Assembly (NCBI GenBank): GCA_947629015.1
Contig: CANRCB010000007.1
Coordinates: 23,263-87,262 of the forward strand
From: an uncultured Gemmiger sp.
GTDB lineage: Bacteria > Bacillota > Clostridia > Oscillospirales > Ruminococcaceae
Length of the DNA stretch: 64,000 bases
Reading direction: 5' to 3'
Each line of letters opens with the position of its first letter. The stretch's first letter is position 1. Below, piece by piece: positions 14,313-21,588 of the stretch. The position numbers were made by a program, and so were the translations under genes. The notes under the pieces were generated by a model. That model did not search any database, was not told the DNA's origin, and saw only the letters and a program-made list of their open reading frames with translations.

Positions 14313-15655
14313 TGCAGCGCCTCCTCTCGCACAAGGCGGGCGGCCCGGCCCGCCTCAACGCCCGCGGCGGCGAGCGCGTGCACCGCCGGCGCGGCGCCGG
14401 GCAGCGGGCGGGCGACGAAATCGTCCAGGCTCAGCTGCCGCACGCCGACACCGAACGCGCCGGGATCCAGCAGGGCGGCGGCGACCTCCTGCCGGGTGCC
14501 GCGGGCCGCGACGCGCCCGCCGCAGGTGATGAAATACTGCGCGCGCTTGAGCACCACGCCGATGCGCTTGAGTTCCGGCATACCCAGCGTCTGCTGGCGG
14601 CGCGCCTGCAGGATGCGCAGCGCGCTTTTGGGGCCGATGCCCGGCACGCGCAGCAGCGCGGCCTTGGGGGCGGTGTTGACCTCGACGGGAAAAAACGCCG
14701 GGTGCCGCAGCGCCCAGGTGCATTTGGGGTCCAGATATTCGTCAAACCAGGGTTCGTCCTCGCTCAGGATCTCGGCGGCGGAGAACTGGTAGTAGCGCAG
14801 CAGCCAGTCCGCCTGGTAGAGGCGGTGCTCGCGCAAAAGCGGCGGCTGCGTGGAGAGCGCCGGCAGGCGGCTGTCCGCCACGACCGGCAGATAGGCGGAA
14901 TAAAACACGCGCTTGAGCGCGTATTTTTTGTACAATCCTTCGGTCAGGCGCAGGATCTGGAAATCGCTTTCCGGGCTGGCGCCGATGATCATCTGGGTGC
15001 TCTGGCCGGCCGGGGCAAAGGCGGGGGCGTGGCGGTAAACGGCCAGATCCCGCCGGCTCTCGGCGCTCTGCGCGGCGATCTGGCCCATGGGGCGCAGGAT
15101 GGCCGCCTTGCTTTTGTCCGGCGCGAGGGCGTCCAGGCTTTTGGCGCTGGGCAGCTCGATGTTGACCGAGAGCCGGTCCGCCAGCAGGCCGATGCGCTCC
15201 ACCAGGCGCGGGTCCGCCCCGGGGATGGCCTTGGCGTGGATGTAGCCGTTGAAGCGGTATTCCTCCCGCAAAATGCGCAGCGCCTCGATCATGCGCTCCA
15301 TCGTGGCGTCGGGGCTGCCGAGCACGGCGCTGGAAAGGAACAGCCCCTCGATGTAGTTGCGGCGGTAAAACCCGATGGTGAGCTCAGCCAGCTCCCGCGG
15401 GGTGAAGGTGGCGCGCGGGCGGGGGTTGGAACGGCGGTTGACGCAATAGCTGCAATCATACGCGCAGGCGTTGGAAAACAGCACCTTGAGCAGCGATACG
15501 CAGCGCCCGTCCGGCGTGAAGGCATGGCAGATGCCGGCGGCGGCGGTGCTGCCCAGCGCCCCGTGCCGGCCGGGGCGCTCCACCCCGCTGGAGGTACAGG
15601 CAACGTCATATTTGGCACTGTCGGCCAGGATGGCCAGCTTGTCGGCCAAGTCCAT
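14291..15655 (-). CDS. TIGR03916-family putative DNA modification/repair radical SAM protein
   Basis: 454 residues. The radical SAM cluster motif CxxxCxxC is at about residues 73-80 (CAYDCSYCVNRRSN). The N-terminal MDLADKLAILADSAKYDVAC, which continues with SSGV, is the family start. The C-terminal part contains a helix-hairpin-helix DNA-binding motif (LLRVPGIGPKSALRILQARR) and a PELKRIGVVLKRAQYFITC segment. Together they indicate a SAM-radical enzyme that acts on DNA with its DUF4130 partner downstream. Start 15655 is chosen from AAAGGGGG nine bases before it. A longer open frame upstream runs through AT-rich, non-conserved sequence. The two genes overlap, so the proteins are probably made in equal amounts. 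Confidence 0.92.
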   Translation of the reverse strand: MDLADKLAILADSAKYDVACTSSGVERPGRHGALGSTAAAGICHAFTPDGRCVSLLKVLFSNACAYDCSYCVNRRSNPRPRATFTPRELAELTIGFYRRNYIEGLFLSSAVLGSPDATMERMIEALRILREEYRFNGYIHAKAIPGADPRLVERIGLLADRLSVNIELPSAKSLDALAPDKSKAAILRPMGQIAAQSAESRRDLAVYRHAPAFAPAGQSTQMIIGASPESDFQILRLTEGLYKKYALKRVFYSAYLPVVADSRLPALSTQPPLLREHRLYQADWLLRYYQFSAAEILSEDEPWFDEYLDPKCTWALRHPAFFPVEVNTAPKAALLRVPGIGPKSALRILQARRQQTLGMPELKRIGVVLKRAQYFITCGGRVAARGTRQEVAAALLDPGAFGVGVRQLSLDDFVARPLPGAAPAVHALAAAGVEAGRAARLVREEALQCLTRRI

Positions 15656-15848
15656 ACCGCGCCCCCTTTGCAAAAACGGGTAGAAAAAAGCAGGCCCGTG
15701 GCGGCGCGGCCCTTGCCGGGCCGCCGCAGGCGGCAGTGGATACCGGATTTTTTTTTGGAAAACGGGTCTCAAAGTCCGTACTATGGGACTGTGCTTGTTT
15801 TACAATAAAAGCATCGAAGGCGCCCATGACCAAAAGGAGGTGCGCGGT

Positions 15849-15965
15849 ATGCTGACGATGCTCGTTGCCCTGCTGTTCGCGTTTGGCGGGCTTGGTGGGA
15901 CGGTGCTGGGGATCCTTTTGTTCCCCTTCCTGGTCATCCTGGACCTTGCCAAGCGGTACAAGTAG
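15849..15965 (+). CDS. Small hydrophobic protein, 38 residues
   Basis: A very strong ribosome site (AAAAGGAGGT) lies seven bases before ATG 15849. The product is almost entirely one membrane helix (MLTMLVALLFAFGG, then VLGILLFPFLVIL) with a basic end, LAKRYK. Its stop is two bases from the stop of the convergent S24 repressor. No family is recognised. The ribosome site and the compact helix argue for a real membrane microprotein, but no function can be assigned. It would be missed by usual length cut-offs. Confidence 0.6.
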   Translation: MLTMLVALLFAFGGLGGTVLGILLFPFLVILDLAKRYK

Positions 15966-15967
15966 GC

Positions 15968-16588
15968 TCACCAGCGCGCCTTGGTCTCGACCACCTTGCC
16001 GGCGATGTACAGGTGTTCCAGCTCCTCCCCGCGCAGGACCAGCTCCTCATAATTGGGGTTGAAGGGCTGCAGCACCACCGCGCTGCCGCGCTGGATGTAG
16101 CGCTTGAGGGTGCCCTCCCCTTCCGTGCCGTAGATGAGCACGCCCAGGTCGCCGTTTTCCAGGGTGGGCTGCCGGTGGACGAGCGCGAGGTCCCCGTCCG
16201 AGATGCGGGGCTCCATGCTGTCCCCCTTGACGACGAGGTAGAAATACTGCGAGGGGTCCTTGACGCTGGCGACCTCGGTACCGTAATCCTCCTCAAAGGC
16301 GAGGGCGCCGTAGCCGGCCTTGACGGTGCCGACGACGGGGATCAGGCACTCGGTATAGCGGCTGAAGGCGGCGCGGGGCGGCGCCGCGGCGGTATCATAC
16401 AGGCCGAGCAGCGCGTCCGCCGTGGTGTCCAGGATGCCGGCCAGCCGGGCGACGGTGCCGGGATCCGGCGTGGAACGCCCCGTCTCCCACTTGCCGACGG
16501 CCTGCTGCGTGACCCCCAGCAGGCGCGAGACCTCGGCCTGGGAGAGTTTTTTGGCCTTGCGGGCCTGTTTTAAACGTTCAGCAAACAT
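15968..16588 (-). CDS. XRE-S24 (LexA/CI-like) self-cleaving repressor
   Basis: 206 residues. Residues 1-60 form a Cro/CI-type HTH (FAERLKQARKAKKLSQAEVS, then LLGVTQQAVGKWETGRSTPD). Residues about 85-205 form a peptidase S24 domain with the catalytic Ser in FYLVVKGDSMEPRISDGD and the Lys in EGEGTLKRYIQRG. The Ala-Gly cleavage region probably lies in VKAGYGAL. Such proteins repress DNA-damage or phage genes and cleave themselves when RecA filaments form. It differs from standard LexA in its HTH. The divergent intergenic region holds two ACAAC-N5-GTTGT repeats, so it probably represses itself and the facing small membrane gene. ATG 16588 has GAAAGGGGC upstream. No phage structural genes are adjacent. 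Confidence 0.88.
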   Translation of the reverse strand: MFAERLKQARKAKKLSQAEVSRLLGVTQQAVGKWETGRSTPDPGTVARLAGILDTTADALLGLYDTAAAPPRAAFSRYTECLIPVVGTVKAGYGALAFEEDYGTEVASVKDPSQYFYLVVKGDSMEPRISDGDLALVHRQPTLENGDLGVLIYGTEGEGTLKRYIQRGSAVVLQPFNPNYEELVLRGEELEHLYIAGKVVETKARW

Positions 16589-16632
16589 ACGGACGCCCCT
16601 TTCACACCCGATGCGGTTGTCGGTACAGGCTC

Positions 16633-16661
16633 AGTATACAACCTTTTGGCGTATTTGTAAA
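16633..16661 (-). promoter_or_regulatory. Promoter of the S24 repressor
   Basis: On the minus strand TTTACA (16656-16661), 17 bases, TATACT (16633-16638). The -10 box is preceded by GGTTG, resembling one half of the operator. Confidence 0.7.
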
Positions 16662-16704
16662 GGGGGATTTCTGAAAAAAAGTTGTTTTTTCCAAAATTTT
16701 TTGC

Positions 16705-16733
16705 TTGACAACAACTGACGGTTGTATTATGAT
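16705..16733 (+). promoter_or_regulatory. Promoter of the divergent small membrane protein
   Basis: TTGACA (16705-16710), 17 bases, TATGAT (16728-16733). The spacer is filled by the first ACAAC-N5-GTTGT operator, so repressor binding would block RNA polymerase. Confidence 0.8.
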
Positions 16734-16759
16734 AAAGAAAAGGAACAACTTGCGGTTGT
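16711..16759. promoter_or_regulatory. Twin operators ACAAC-N5-GTTGT
   Basis: Inverted repeats at 16711-16725 (ACAACTGACGGTTGT) and 16745-16759 (ACAACTTGCGGTTGT) share 13 of 15 bases. Their centres are 34 bp apart, about three helical turns. The first lies between -35 and -10, the second just past the expected start site. Binding by the adjacent S24 repressor is inferred from position. Confidence 0.75.
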
Positions 16760-16808
16760 TTGGAAAGGATGTGCGCCCCCGCGGGCGCTTTCAGGGGAGG
16801 AACCGAAA

Positions 16809-17102
16809 ATGAAACGCAAAGCATACAAACAGATCAAGCGGATGGCGGGCAAACTGGCGTTGGCGGCGGTGCTGCTGCTCGGCGCGCTGACAGTGTGCGC
16901 CCTGGCGCAGGGCGCGCTGGACCTGCCGGCCGGCGCGGGCCTGCTGCTGGGCGAGGCGCTGGCGCTCAACACCGTGTGCGGGCTGCTGCTGCCCGCGCCG
17001 GCGCCCGGCGCCGCGCAGATGGCCGCGGCCGCGCGGGAGCTATCCGCCGCGCCCCGCCCCCTGCTGCGCCTGGTGCACGGCGGCGGCGACCGCGTGGCGT
17101 GA
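16809..17102 (+). CDS. Small membrane protein under the S24 repressor operators
   Basis: 97 residues. A basic N-terminus (MKRKAYKQIKRMAGK) precedes a membrane helix (LALAAVLLLGALTVCALAQG) and a second hydrophobic stretch (GAGLLLGEALALNTVCGLLL). It ends in an Ala/Pro/Arg-rich tail. Start 16809 has GGGGAGG eight bases upstream. No family is recognised. Its promoter is covered by two candidate binding sites for the divergent LexA-like repressor, so it is probably induced by DNA damage. In Bacillus the gene divergent from lexA encodes the cell-division inhibitor YneA. This protein has no LysM domain, so any similar role is only a suggestion. A terminator follows at 17117-17145. Confidence 0.65.
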   Translation: MKRKAYKQIKRMAGKLALAAVLLLGALTVCALAQGALDLPAGAGLLLGEALALNTVCGLLLPAPAPGAAQMAAAARELSAAPRPLLRLVHGGGDRVA

Positions 17103-17116
17103 AATTTTGAATTTCT

Positions 17117-17145
17117 TGCGTCGCCCTTTTGAGTGACGCATTTTT
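17117..17145 (+). terminator. Intrinsic terminator
   Basis: TGCGTC pairs with GACGCA and is followed by TTTTTATAT. It lies 15 bases after the stop at 17102 and marks the left edge of the AT-rich island. Confidence 0.7.
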
Positions 17146-17155
17146 ATATGACCAC

Positions 17156-17185
17156 TTGGCTATATAATACGATTTGTGGTATAAT
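17156..17185 (+). promoter_or_regulatory. Putative promoter of the DUF2513 gene
   Basis: TTGGCT (17156-17161), 18 bases, TATAAT (17180-17185), about 30 bases before the ATG at 17216. Confidence 0.5.
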
Positions 17186-17215
17186 AAACTAACATCATTG
17201 AATGGAGCCAATAAA

Positions 17216-17656
17216 ATGATATTAAATCCCGATTGTGTGCGTGATACGATGATTTGCCTTGCCAATCTCTTAAAAATTGAAAACGGTAACCATTTCATAA
17301 CCGCCTCCGCTATAAACGTAGCAAGGGAACTTATTGTCGTTGATAAAAAGGATTACACCCTTGATGATATTACGTATACGATTTTGCAACTTGTTGAAAG
17401 TAATTACTTAAAGGCCGAAATAAACATTGATTACAAAGTCAATACATTTTATATTTCTCCGATTCTATATATCACACCTGCGGGTCATGACTTTTTGTCA
17501 GCAGTCGAAAACAACCAAAGTTGGACAAAGACTAAAACTGTGTTGAAGAGTATTGGTTGTGTTTCTCTTTCTATAATTAATTCGATTGCCCAAGGTTTCG
17601 CGCAAGGGCTTGCGCAGGATTTAGCAACAAAACTATTACCAACCGCCAATTTATAA
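17216..17656 (+). CDS. DUF2513-like protein in an AT-rich island
   Basis: 146 residues. The start MILNPDCVRDTMICLANLL and the downstream YTLDDITYTILQLVESNYL and YITPAGHDFLSAVEN match the layout of DUF2513 proteins, which are common on mobile elements of Firmicutes. They look like winged-helix proteins of unknown function. The C-terminal 35 residues form an amphipathic or weakly hydrophobic segment (SLSIINSIAQGFAQGLAQDL). Base composition is clearly more AT-rich than the rest of the window and codon use is different (many AAT, ATA, TTA codons), a sign of recent transfer. Start 17216 is preceded by TGGAG. Confidence 0.75.
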   Translation: MILNPDCVRDTMICLANLLKIENGNHFITASAINVARELIVVDKKDYTLDDITYTILQLVESNYLKAEINIDYKVNTFYISPILYITPAGHDFLSAVENNQSWTKTKTVLKSIGCVSLSIINSIAQGFAQGLAQDLATKLLPTANL

Positions 17657-17661
17657 AAAAG

Positions 17662-17880
17662 TTATGATAAGCTGCTTTTTAAGTCAGCTAAAATGCGCTT
17701 TTCTTCATCCAGCTGCGCGGCACCTAAAGCGCCTTTTTCGCTGGCTGCATCCCTCTTTTTTGTGATAGCCGCAATATCGTTTTCTGTCCTTTCGATTTTA
17801 GCTTTCAGCTTTGTAAGGTCTTTTTCTGCTTTTGAAACGTTCATTTTTGCAGGAATTACTATAGAGCCGTCTGCCGCCAT
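17662..17880 (-). pseudogene. Possible remnant of a phage tail tape-measure protein (N-terminus)
   Basis: 72 residues. The opening MAADGSIVIPAKMNVSKAEK is the style of phage tail tape-measure N-termini (ADGSIVI followed by a coiled coil), and the rest is a Lys/Glu/Ala coiled coil (LKAKIERTENDIAAITKKRD). Full-length tape-measure proteins are many hundreds of residues, and here a stop follows at once. The ribosome site is poor. I read it as a truncated prophage leftover. A genuine small coiled-coil protein cannot be excluded. Confidence 0.5.
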
Positions 17881-17961
17881 GCTGTTTCACCACATTGCAA
17901 ATAAATCAGTTGTCATTTTTTGTATGCTATGTTAGATTCAAAGGAATAAGGAGGGTTTACT

Positions 17962-18519
17962 ATGAATACTGTTGTGTCTGGAGATTATAAAGACAGAACT
18001 GTTGAATGCGCACTCGGCAGCAAAGATGTTTATATATCACTTGGTCTGACAAAAAGTCTGCCGTTGAACAAAACTACCGTCATGCGCTACGAGGTCATGG
18101 ATAAAGAGGCGCGCAACGGCTTCAGCGCCGGTAAAGCGGCTGTAGGAACAGCTGTTTTCGGTTACGGCGGCGCAGTTGCCGGAATTAAGAGTAATCAAGT
18201 ATACCGTGTCGCCGTATATTTCAGAGACGGCAAAAAGAGTTTGCTGGAAGTAGATTCTAAAATCTACGGGTATTTGGCCGCAGAACTTTTCGGCGTCGAG
18301 GATTACAGAGTTGTGGAACCTGCGCCGCAAGAGAAAGACAAGCCGCCGATTTTGGCAAAAGTCCTCATTTTCTGTGTGTCTGTTGTTGTCTGCGTTCTGA
18401 TCGCATCGCTTTTCTCGCCGGTCGTGGATGGTGTTATACAGCTAAACACCTTCGGAACAATTTTTGTTTTTGGCGTGCCTATCCTGCTTACCGTAATATT
18501 TCCACGAAAGAAAAAGTGA
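17962..18519 (+). CDS. Hypothetical membrane-anchored protein of the AT-rich island
   Basis: 185 residues. The N-terminal 120 residues are soluble and contain a Gly-rich patch (FGYGGAVAGIKSNQVYRVAV) followed by RDGKKSLLEVDSKIYGYLA. The C-terminus has two membrane helices (LAKVLIFCVSVVVCVLIASL and FGTIFVFGVPILLTVIF) and ends PRKKK. The strong AAGGAGG, about eight bases before ATG 17962, and the complete frame say it is a working gene. I do not recognise the family. The composition is AT-shifted like its neighbours, so it probably arrived with them. No partner or pathway is evident. Confidence 0.65.
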   Translation: MNTVVSGDYKDRTVECALGSKDVYISLGLTKSLPLNKTTVMRYEVMDKEARNGFSAGKAAVGTAVFGYGGAVAGIKSNQVYRVAVYFRDGKKSLLEVDSKIYGYLAAELFGVEDYRVVEPAPQEKDKPPILAKVLIFCVSVVVCVLIASLFSPVVDGVIQLNTFGTIFVFGVPILLTVIFPRKKK

Positions 18520-18603
18520 GTTTGACGTAGCCGTCACAAACGAATGTCCGGATATGAGCCAAGACAAAACCAACTTGTTAAAACTACCTACACGGCCAAA
18601 GTC

Positions 18604-18856
18604 CAAAAAATTCTTCCACACTGGATGAGGTACACAAGATTTGGGACGCTTACAATAAAAACGACAAGGAGGCTGACTTTTCCCTTATTCTTTAGCAACG
18701 GCAATGGAAAACGCCGGTATTTCTGTAATGGTACGGAAAAAGATTCTCGGCCACAAGACAGACGATGTGACAGAGCGCTATACGCACATTGACTTTGCCA
18801 CAAAGCTTGCCGCCGTAGAGCTTGCCACAAAGGATTTTAAGAAGGCGAATATGTAG
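18604..18856 (+). pseudogene. Tyrosine recombinase (phage integrase) C-terminal remnant
   Basis: From 18692 to the TAG at 18854-18856 the frame reads LATAMENAGISVMVRKKI, then LGHKTDDVTERYTHIDFATK. This is the LGH...Y catalytic end of an integrase, including the nucleophilic Tyr (ERYTH). In another frame just upstream (about 18614-18693) STLDEVHKIWDAYNKNDKEA looks like more of the same protein, so the gene is broken by deletion and frameshift. The R-H-R part is missing. It lies about 95 bases from the 3' end of tRNA-Ser, the usual integration site of such elements. Confidence 0.75.
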
Positions 18857-18906
18857 GCGATTGTACTCGCAAATCCAGTAAAATTTTGATAAGAATAGGC
18901 ACAAAG

Positions 18907-18950
18907 AAAAAGCCGCAGCCACGCATTTATTTGCGTAACTGCGGCTTTTT
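18907..18950. terminator. Bidirectional terminator after the tRNA-Ser genes
   Basis: AGCCGCAG pairs with CTGCGGCT, with an inner ACGCA/TGCGT pair. T-runs follow on both strands (TTTTTTGG on +, TTTTTCTTTG on minus). It abuts the CCA end of tRNA-Ser(GCU). Confidence 0.85.
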
Positions 18951-19041
18951 TGGCGGAGTAAGAGAGATTTGAACTCTCGCGCCGGTTTCCCGACCTACGC
19001 CCTTAGCAGGGGCGCCTCTTCGACCTCTTGAGTATTACTCC
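18951..19041 (-). tRNA. tRNA-Ser (anticodon GCU)
   Basis: The minus strand folds into a class II tRNA. The acceptor arms GGAGTAA/TTACTCC are followed by the discriminator G and an encoded CCA. The anticodon loop CTGCTAA gives GCU, the long variable arm is GGTCGGGAAACCGG-like and the T arm carries GTTCAAATC. It reads AGC/AGU serine codons and is the second gene of a two-tRNA unit. Confidence 0.93.
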
Positions 19042-19083
19042 ACAAGGCTAAAGTGAGTTTGGCTATTCACTTGTCAGCAAAAA

Positions 19084-19174
19084 TGGCGGAGAGGATGGGA
19101 TTCGAACCCATGGTCCGCTCACGCGAATCGCTGGTTTTCAAGACCAGTTCCATAAACCACTCGGACACCTCTCC
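19084..19174 (-). tRNA. tRNA-Ser (anticodon UGA)
   Basis: A class II tRNA on the minus strand, with acceptor GGAGAGG/CCTCTCC, discriminator G and encoded CCA. The anticodon loop CTTGAAAA gives UGA, and the T arm carries GGTTCGAATCC. It lies 42 bases upstream of tRNA-Ser(GCU) on the same transcript. Confidence 0.94.
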
Positions 19175-19311
19175 ACAGTGGCTCCGGCCAATGTAAGTGT
19201 TATTTTAGCATGGGCCGGCGCCCTTGTCAAGCGCTGTGACGTGCCGCCGGGCAAAAAATCGCCGGGCACGGCGGGGATGCGCCTTTCCCCGCCGCCCGGT
19301 TTGTGTTTGCC

Positions 19312-19647
19312 TTATCGGCGCCCGCTGCGCCGGAAGAGCCAGACCGCCCATGCCAGCACCGCCGCCAGCAGCGCCAGCACGGCCAGGGCTAAAAACAGCC
19401 ACCGCCAGCGGCCGGGCCGCCCCCAGGCGCGGCCGGAGGCCGGGGCATCGGCTGCGAAAGCGGCGTTGAACTCGGCCGCCGCCTGTTCCGGCATACCCAG
19501 CTCGGCCATGATCTCGGCGTCGGTCTGGCCGGCATCGCGGCGGTTCTGGAAATCGCTCGCCAGGTCGGCCATCACGCGCGCCCTGGTCTTGCGGTCCATG
19601 CGCAGGTGCCGCTCGATGGCGGCCATATAGCGTTTGACATCATTCAT
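19312..19647 (-). CDS. DUF1700/HAAS-like membrane protein paired with PadR
   Basis: 111 residues. The N-terminal 60 residues form a helical module (MNDVKRYMAAIERHLRMDRK, then ARVMADLASDFQNRRDAGQT and EIMAELGMPEQAAAEFNAAF) of the kind that follows PadR genes in Firmicutes (DUF1700 or HAAS type). One membrane helix lies near the C-terminus (WLFLALAVLALLAAVLAWAV), ending in RRSGRR. ATG 19647 overlaps the padR stop by eight bases and has CAGGAAG upstream, so the two are translationally coupled. The protein may present the short helical domain at the membrane to modulate PadR or an unknown partner, but that is inference. Confidence 0.75.
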   Translation of the reverse strand: MNDVKRYMAAIERHLRMDRKTRARVMADLASDFQNRRDAGQTDAEIMAELGMPEQAAAEFNAAFAADAPASGRAWGRPGRWRWLFLALAVLALLAAVLAWAVWLFRRSGRR

Positions 19648-20026
19648 CTTCCTGTCCCTCCCCGATGAACTGCTGCACGGTGGCGGCAAAATCCCGCCAG
19701 ATCCGGGCCTGCGCGGCTAGCGCCGCGCGCCCCGCCGGCGTGATGGTGTACACCTTACGAGGCATGGCGCGGTAGGGGTTCGCGCTCCCCTGTTCTGCGC
19801 TGCCGGGCGTCTGCCAGCCGGAGGCGATGCAGCCGCTGTCCTCCAGACGGTACAAAATCGGGTAGAGCGTGCCCTCCTTGAGCGCCAGCCCGCCGCCGCT
19901 GCGTTCTTTTAAGCGCAGCAGCAGCTCATAGCCATGGCCGGGTTTTGCCTTGAGCAGGGCCAGCACCAGCATCCCGAGCACGCCCTTTTTGAGCTGCCGG
20001 GCAAAGCGGGCCTCACTGTCCTCCAT
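19640..20026 (-). CDS. PadR family transcriptional regulator
   Basis: 128 residues. The winged-helix PadR core is evident: LKKGVLGMLVLALLKAKPGH, then GYELLLRLKERSG, LKEGTLYPILYRLEDSGCIA and RKVYTITPAGRAALAAQARI. It is a PadR-s1 type protein with a short C-terminal dimerisation helix (FAATVQQFIGEGQEDE). It should repress its own operon and possibly others in response to an unknown signal. A 21-base perfect palindrome sits just below its -10 box. Start 20026 is chosen for spacing from GGGAGGC. A TTG at 20035 is too close. The operon continues with the DUF1700-like gene. Confidence 0.9.
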   Translation of the reverse strand: MEDSEARFARQLKKGVLGMLVLALLKAKPGHGYELLLRLKERSGGGLALKEGTLYPILYRLEDSGCIASGWQTPGSAEQGSANPYRAMPRKVYTITPAGRAALAAQARIWRDFAATVQQFIGEGQEDE

Positions 20027-20052
20027 GCCGTTCAACGCCTCCCTTACGCTTA

Positions 20053-20073
20053 ATATTTAGTATTACTAAATAT
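20053..20073. promoter_or_regulatory. PadR operator palindrome
   Basis: ATATTTAGTA-T-TACTAAATAT is perfectly symmetric. It lies one base below the -10 box of the padR promoter, where bound repressor would block initiation. Confidence 0.75.
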
Positions 20074-20074
20074 A

Positions 20075-20103
20075 TGTATAGCACAAGTGCTCGCCGCTGT
20101 CAA
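20075..20103 (-). promoter_or_regulatory. Promoter of the padR operon
   Basis: On the minus strand TTGACA (20098-20103), 17 bases, TATACA (20075-20080). Confidence 0.78.
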
Positions 20104-20262
20104 CCTCTGCCGGTAAAAAATCTGCGCGCCGGCGGCCCGGCGGCACGCTGGGGGCCGCCGCCGGGCAAAAAATCGCCGGGCGGCATACCTTGTATTCGGC
20201 CCGCCGGGGTGCTATAATGGGCGCCGGCAAATTTTGACCCTGTGACCCGGAGGCGTTGCCCG

Positions 20263-21588
20263 ATGACCCCTGCCCAACCCAGGACTTTGCGCCAGCTGTT
20301 CGTGCCGATGTATTTTGAGACTTTGTTCCTGATGCTGGCCGGCATGGCGGATACACTGATGCTTTCGGCCTACAGCAACGAGGCCGTGGGTGCGGTGGGC
20401 ACCGCCAATACCTATATGAATATGTTCATCATCATGTTCGGCATCACCTCCACCGGCATGACGGCGGTGCTCACGCAGTACATCGGCGCGGGGCGCCCCG
20501 GCGTGGCGCGGCAGGCGCGGCGGCTGGGGCTCTGCTTCAACGCCGCGCTGGGGGCGGCGCTCTCGCTGCTGCTGGGGTTTGGGGCAAGGCAGGTGCTCAC
20601 CTTGATGGGCATCGCCCCGGGGCTTTTGCCGCACGCCGTAGTCTACCTGCGCATCGTGGGCGGCAGCTGCCTGTTGAACGCCCTCATCCCCATCTTTGCC
20701 AACGCCCTGCGCGCGTTCGGGCATACGCGCTGGCCGGCCGCCGCCACCGTGACGGCCAACGTGCTGAACGTGGCGCTCAACGCCGTGTTCCTGTTCGGGC
20801 TGCGGTGGGGCGTGGCCGGCGTGGCGCTGGCCACCGCGCTTTCCCGCGCGGTGAACCTGGCGGCCCTTGTGGTGCCCACGCTGCGCCTGACGGGCGGGCC
20901 GGACGGCGGCGACCGCCTGCCCAACCGCACGGTGCTGCGGCAGATCCTGCGCGTGGGGCTGCCCAGCGCCGCCGAGAGCGCGCTGTACAACGTGGCGGTA
21001 GCGCTGGTGGTGCGGTTTTTGAACGCCATGGACACCGACGGCATCAACATGATCGCCCGCTCCTACGCGGTGCAGCTGTGCAACCTGAGCTACTGCGCGG
21101 GCGTGGCGCTGGGGCAGGCCAACGCGGTGCTGACGGGCTGGCGCATCGGCGCGCGGGAATATGAAGCCTGTGACCGCGGCACCCACCGCGCGGCGTTTGC
21201 CGCGGCGGCGGCCGCCGCCGCGCTGCAGGCGGTGCTGGCCCTGCTGGCCGTGCCGCTGATGCGCCTGTTCACGGCGGACGCCGCCGTCATCGCGCTGGTG
21301 CAGAAGGTGCTGGCGGTGGATGTGGTGCTGGAGGTCGGCCGCGCGGGCAACCTGGTGTACGGCAACGCGCTCAAGACCAGCGGGGACGCCGTGTTCACCA
21401 CCGGTTTGGCGGTGGTGTTCATGTTCCTGTGCGCGGTGGGCGGCACCTGGCTGTTTGGCCTTACGCTGGGCATGGGGGCCGTGGGGGCGCAGATCGGCAT
21501 GGCGCTGGACGAATGCACCCGCGCCGTGGGCATGATGCTGCGCTGGCGCAGCGGCCGCTGGCGGCAAAAGGAGCTGATCACCCGGTGA
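20263..21588 (+). CDS. MATE family efflux transporter
   Basis: 441 residues and about 12 membrane segments, the normal size of MATE (NorM/DinF-like) exporters that use a Na+ or H+ gradient to expel cationic compounds. Family features are the opening LRQLFVPMYFETLFLMLAGM, which continues ADTLMLS, the internal symmetry of the two halves (second half starting VLRQILRVGLPSAAESALYN) and RLFTADAAVIALVQ. ATG 20263 has CGGAGG nine bases upstream. The GTG at 20242 lacks a site. A TATAAT sequence lies about 50 bases upstream. It stands alone between padR and a repeat-rich region. The divergent padR operon is a possible but unproven regulator. The substrate is unknown. Confidence 0.9.
   Translation: MTPAQPRTLRQLFVPMYFETLFLMLAGMADTLMLSAYSNEAVGAVGTANTYMNMFIIMFGITSTGMTAVLTQYIGAGRPGVARQARRLGLCFNAALGAALSLLLGFGARQVLTLMGIAPGLLPHAVVYLRIVGGSCLLNALIPIFANALRAFGHTRWPAAATVTANVLNVALNAVFLFGLRWGVAGVALATALSRAVNLAALVVPTLRLTGGPDGGDRLPNRTVLRQILRVGLPSAAESALYNVAVALVVRFLNAMDTDGINMIARSYAVQLCNLSYCAGVALGQANAVLTGWRIGAREYEACDRGTHRAAFAAAAAAAALQAVLALLAVPLMRLFTADAAVIALVQKVLAVDVVLEVGRAGNLVYGNALKTSGDAVFTTGLAVVFMFLCAVGGTWLFGLTLGMGAVGAQIGMALDECTRAVGMMLRWRSGRWRQKELITR

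Noticed and set aside
17103..17215. Left attachment site matching the 3' end of tRNA-Ser
   Set aside because: I looked for a copy of the tRNA-Ser(GCU) 3' sequence near the left edge of the AT-rich island and saw none.
15968..18856. Active prophage
   Set aside because: Only a repressor, a possible tape-measure fragment and a broken integrase end are present. There are no capsid, terminase, portal or lysis genes.
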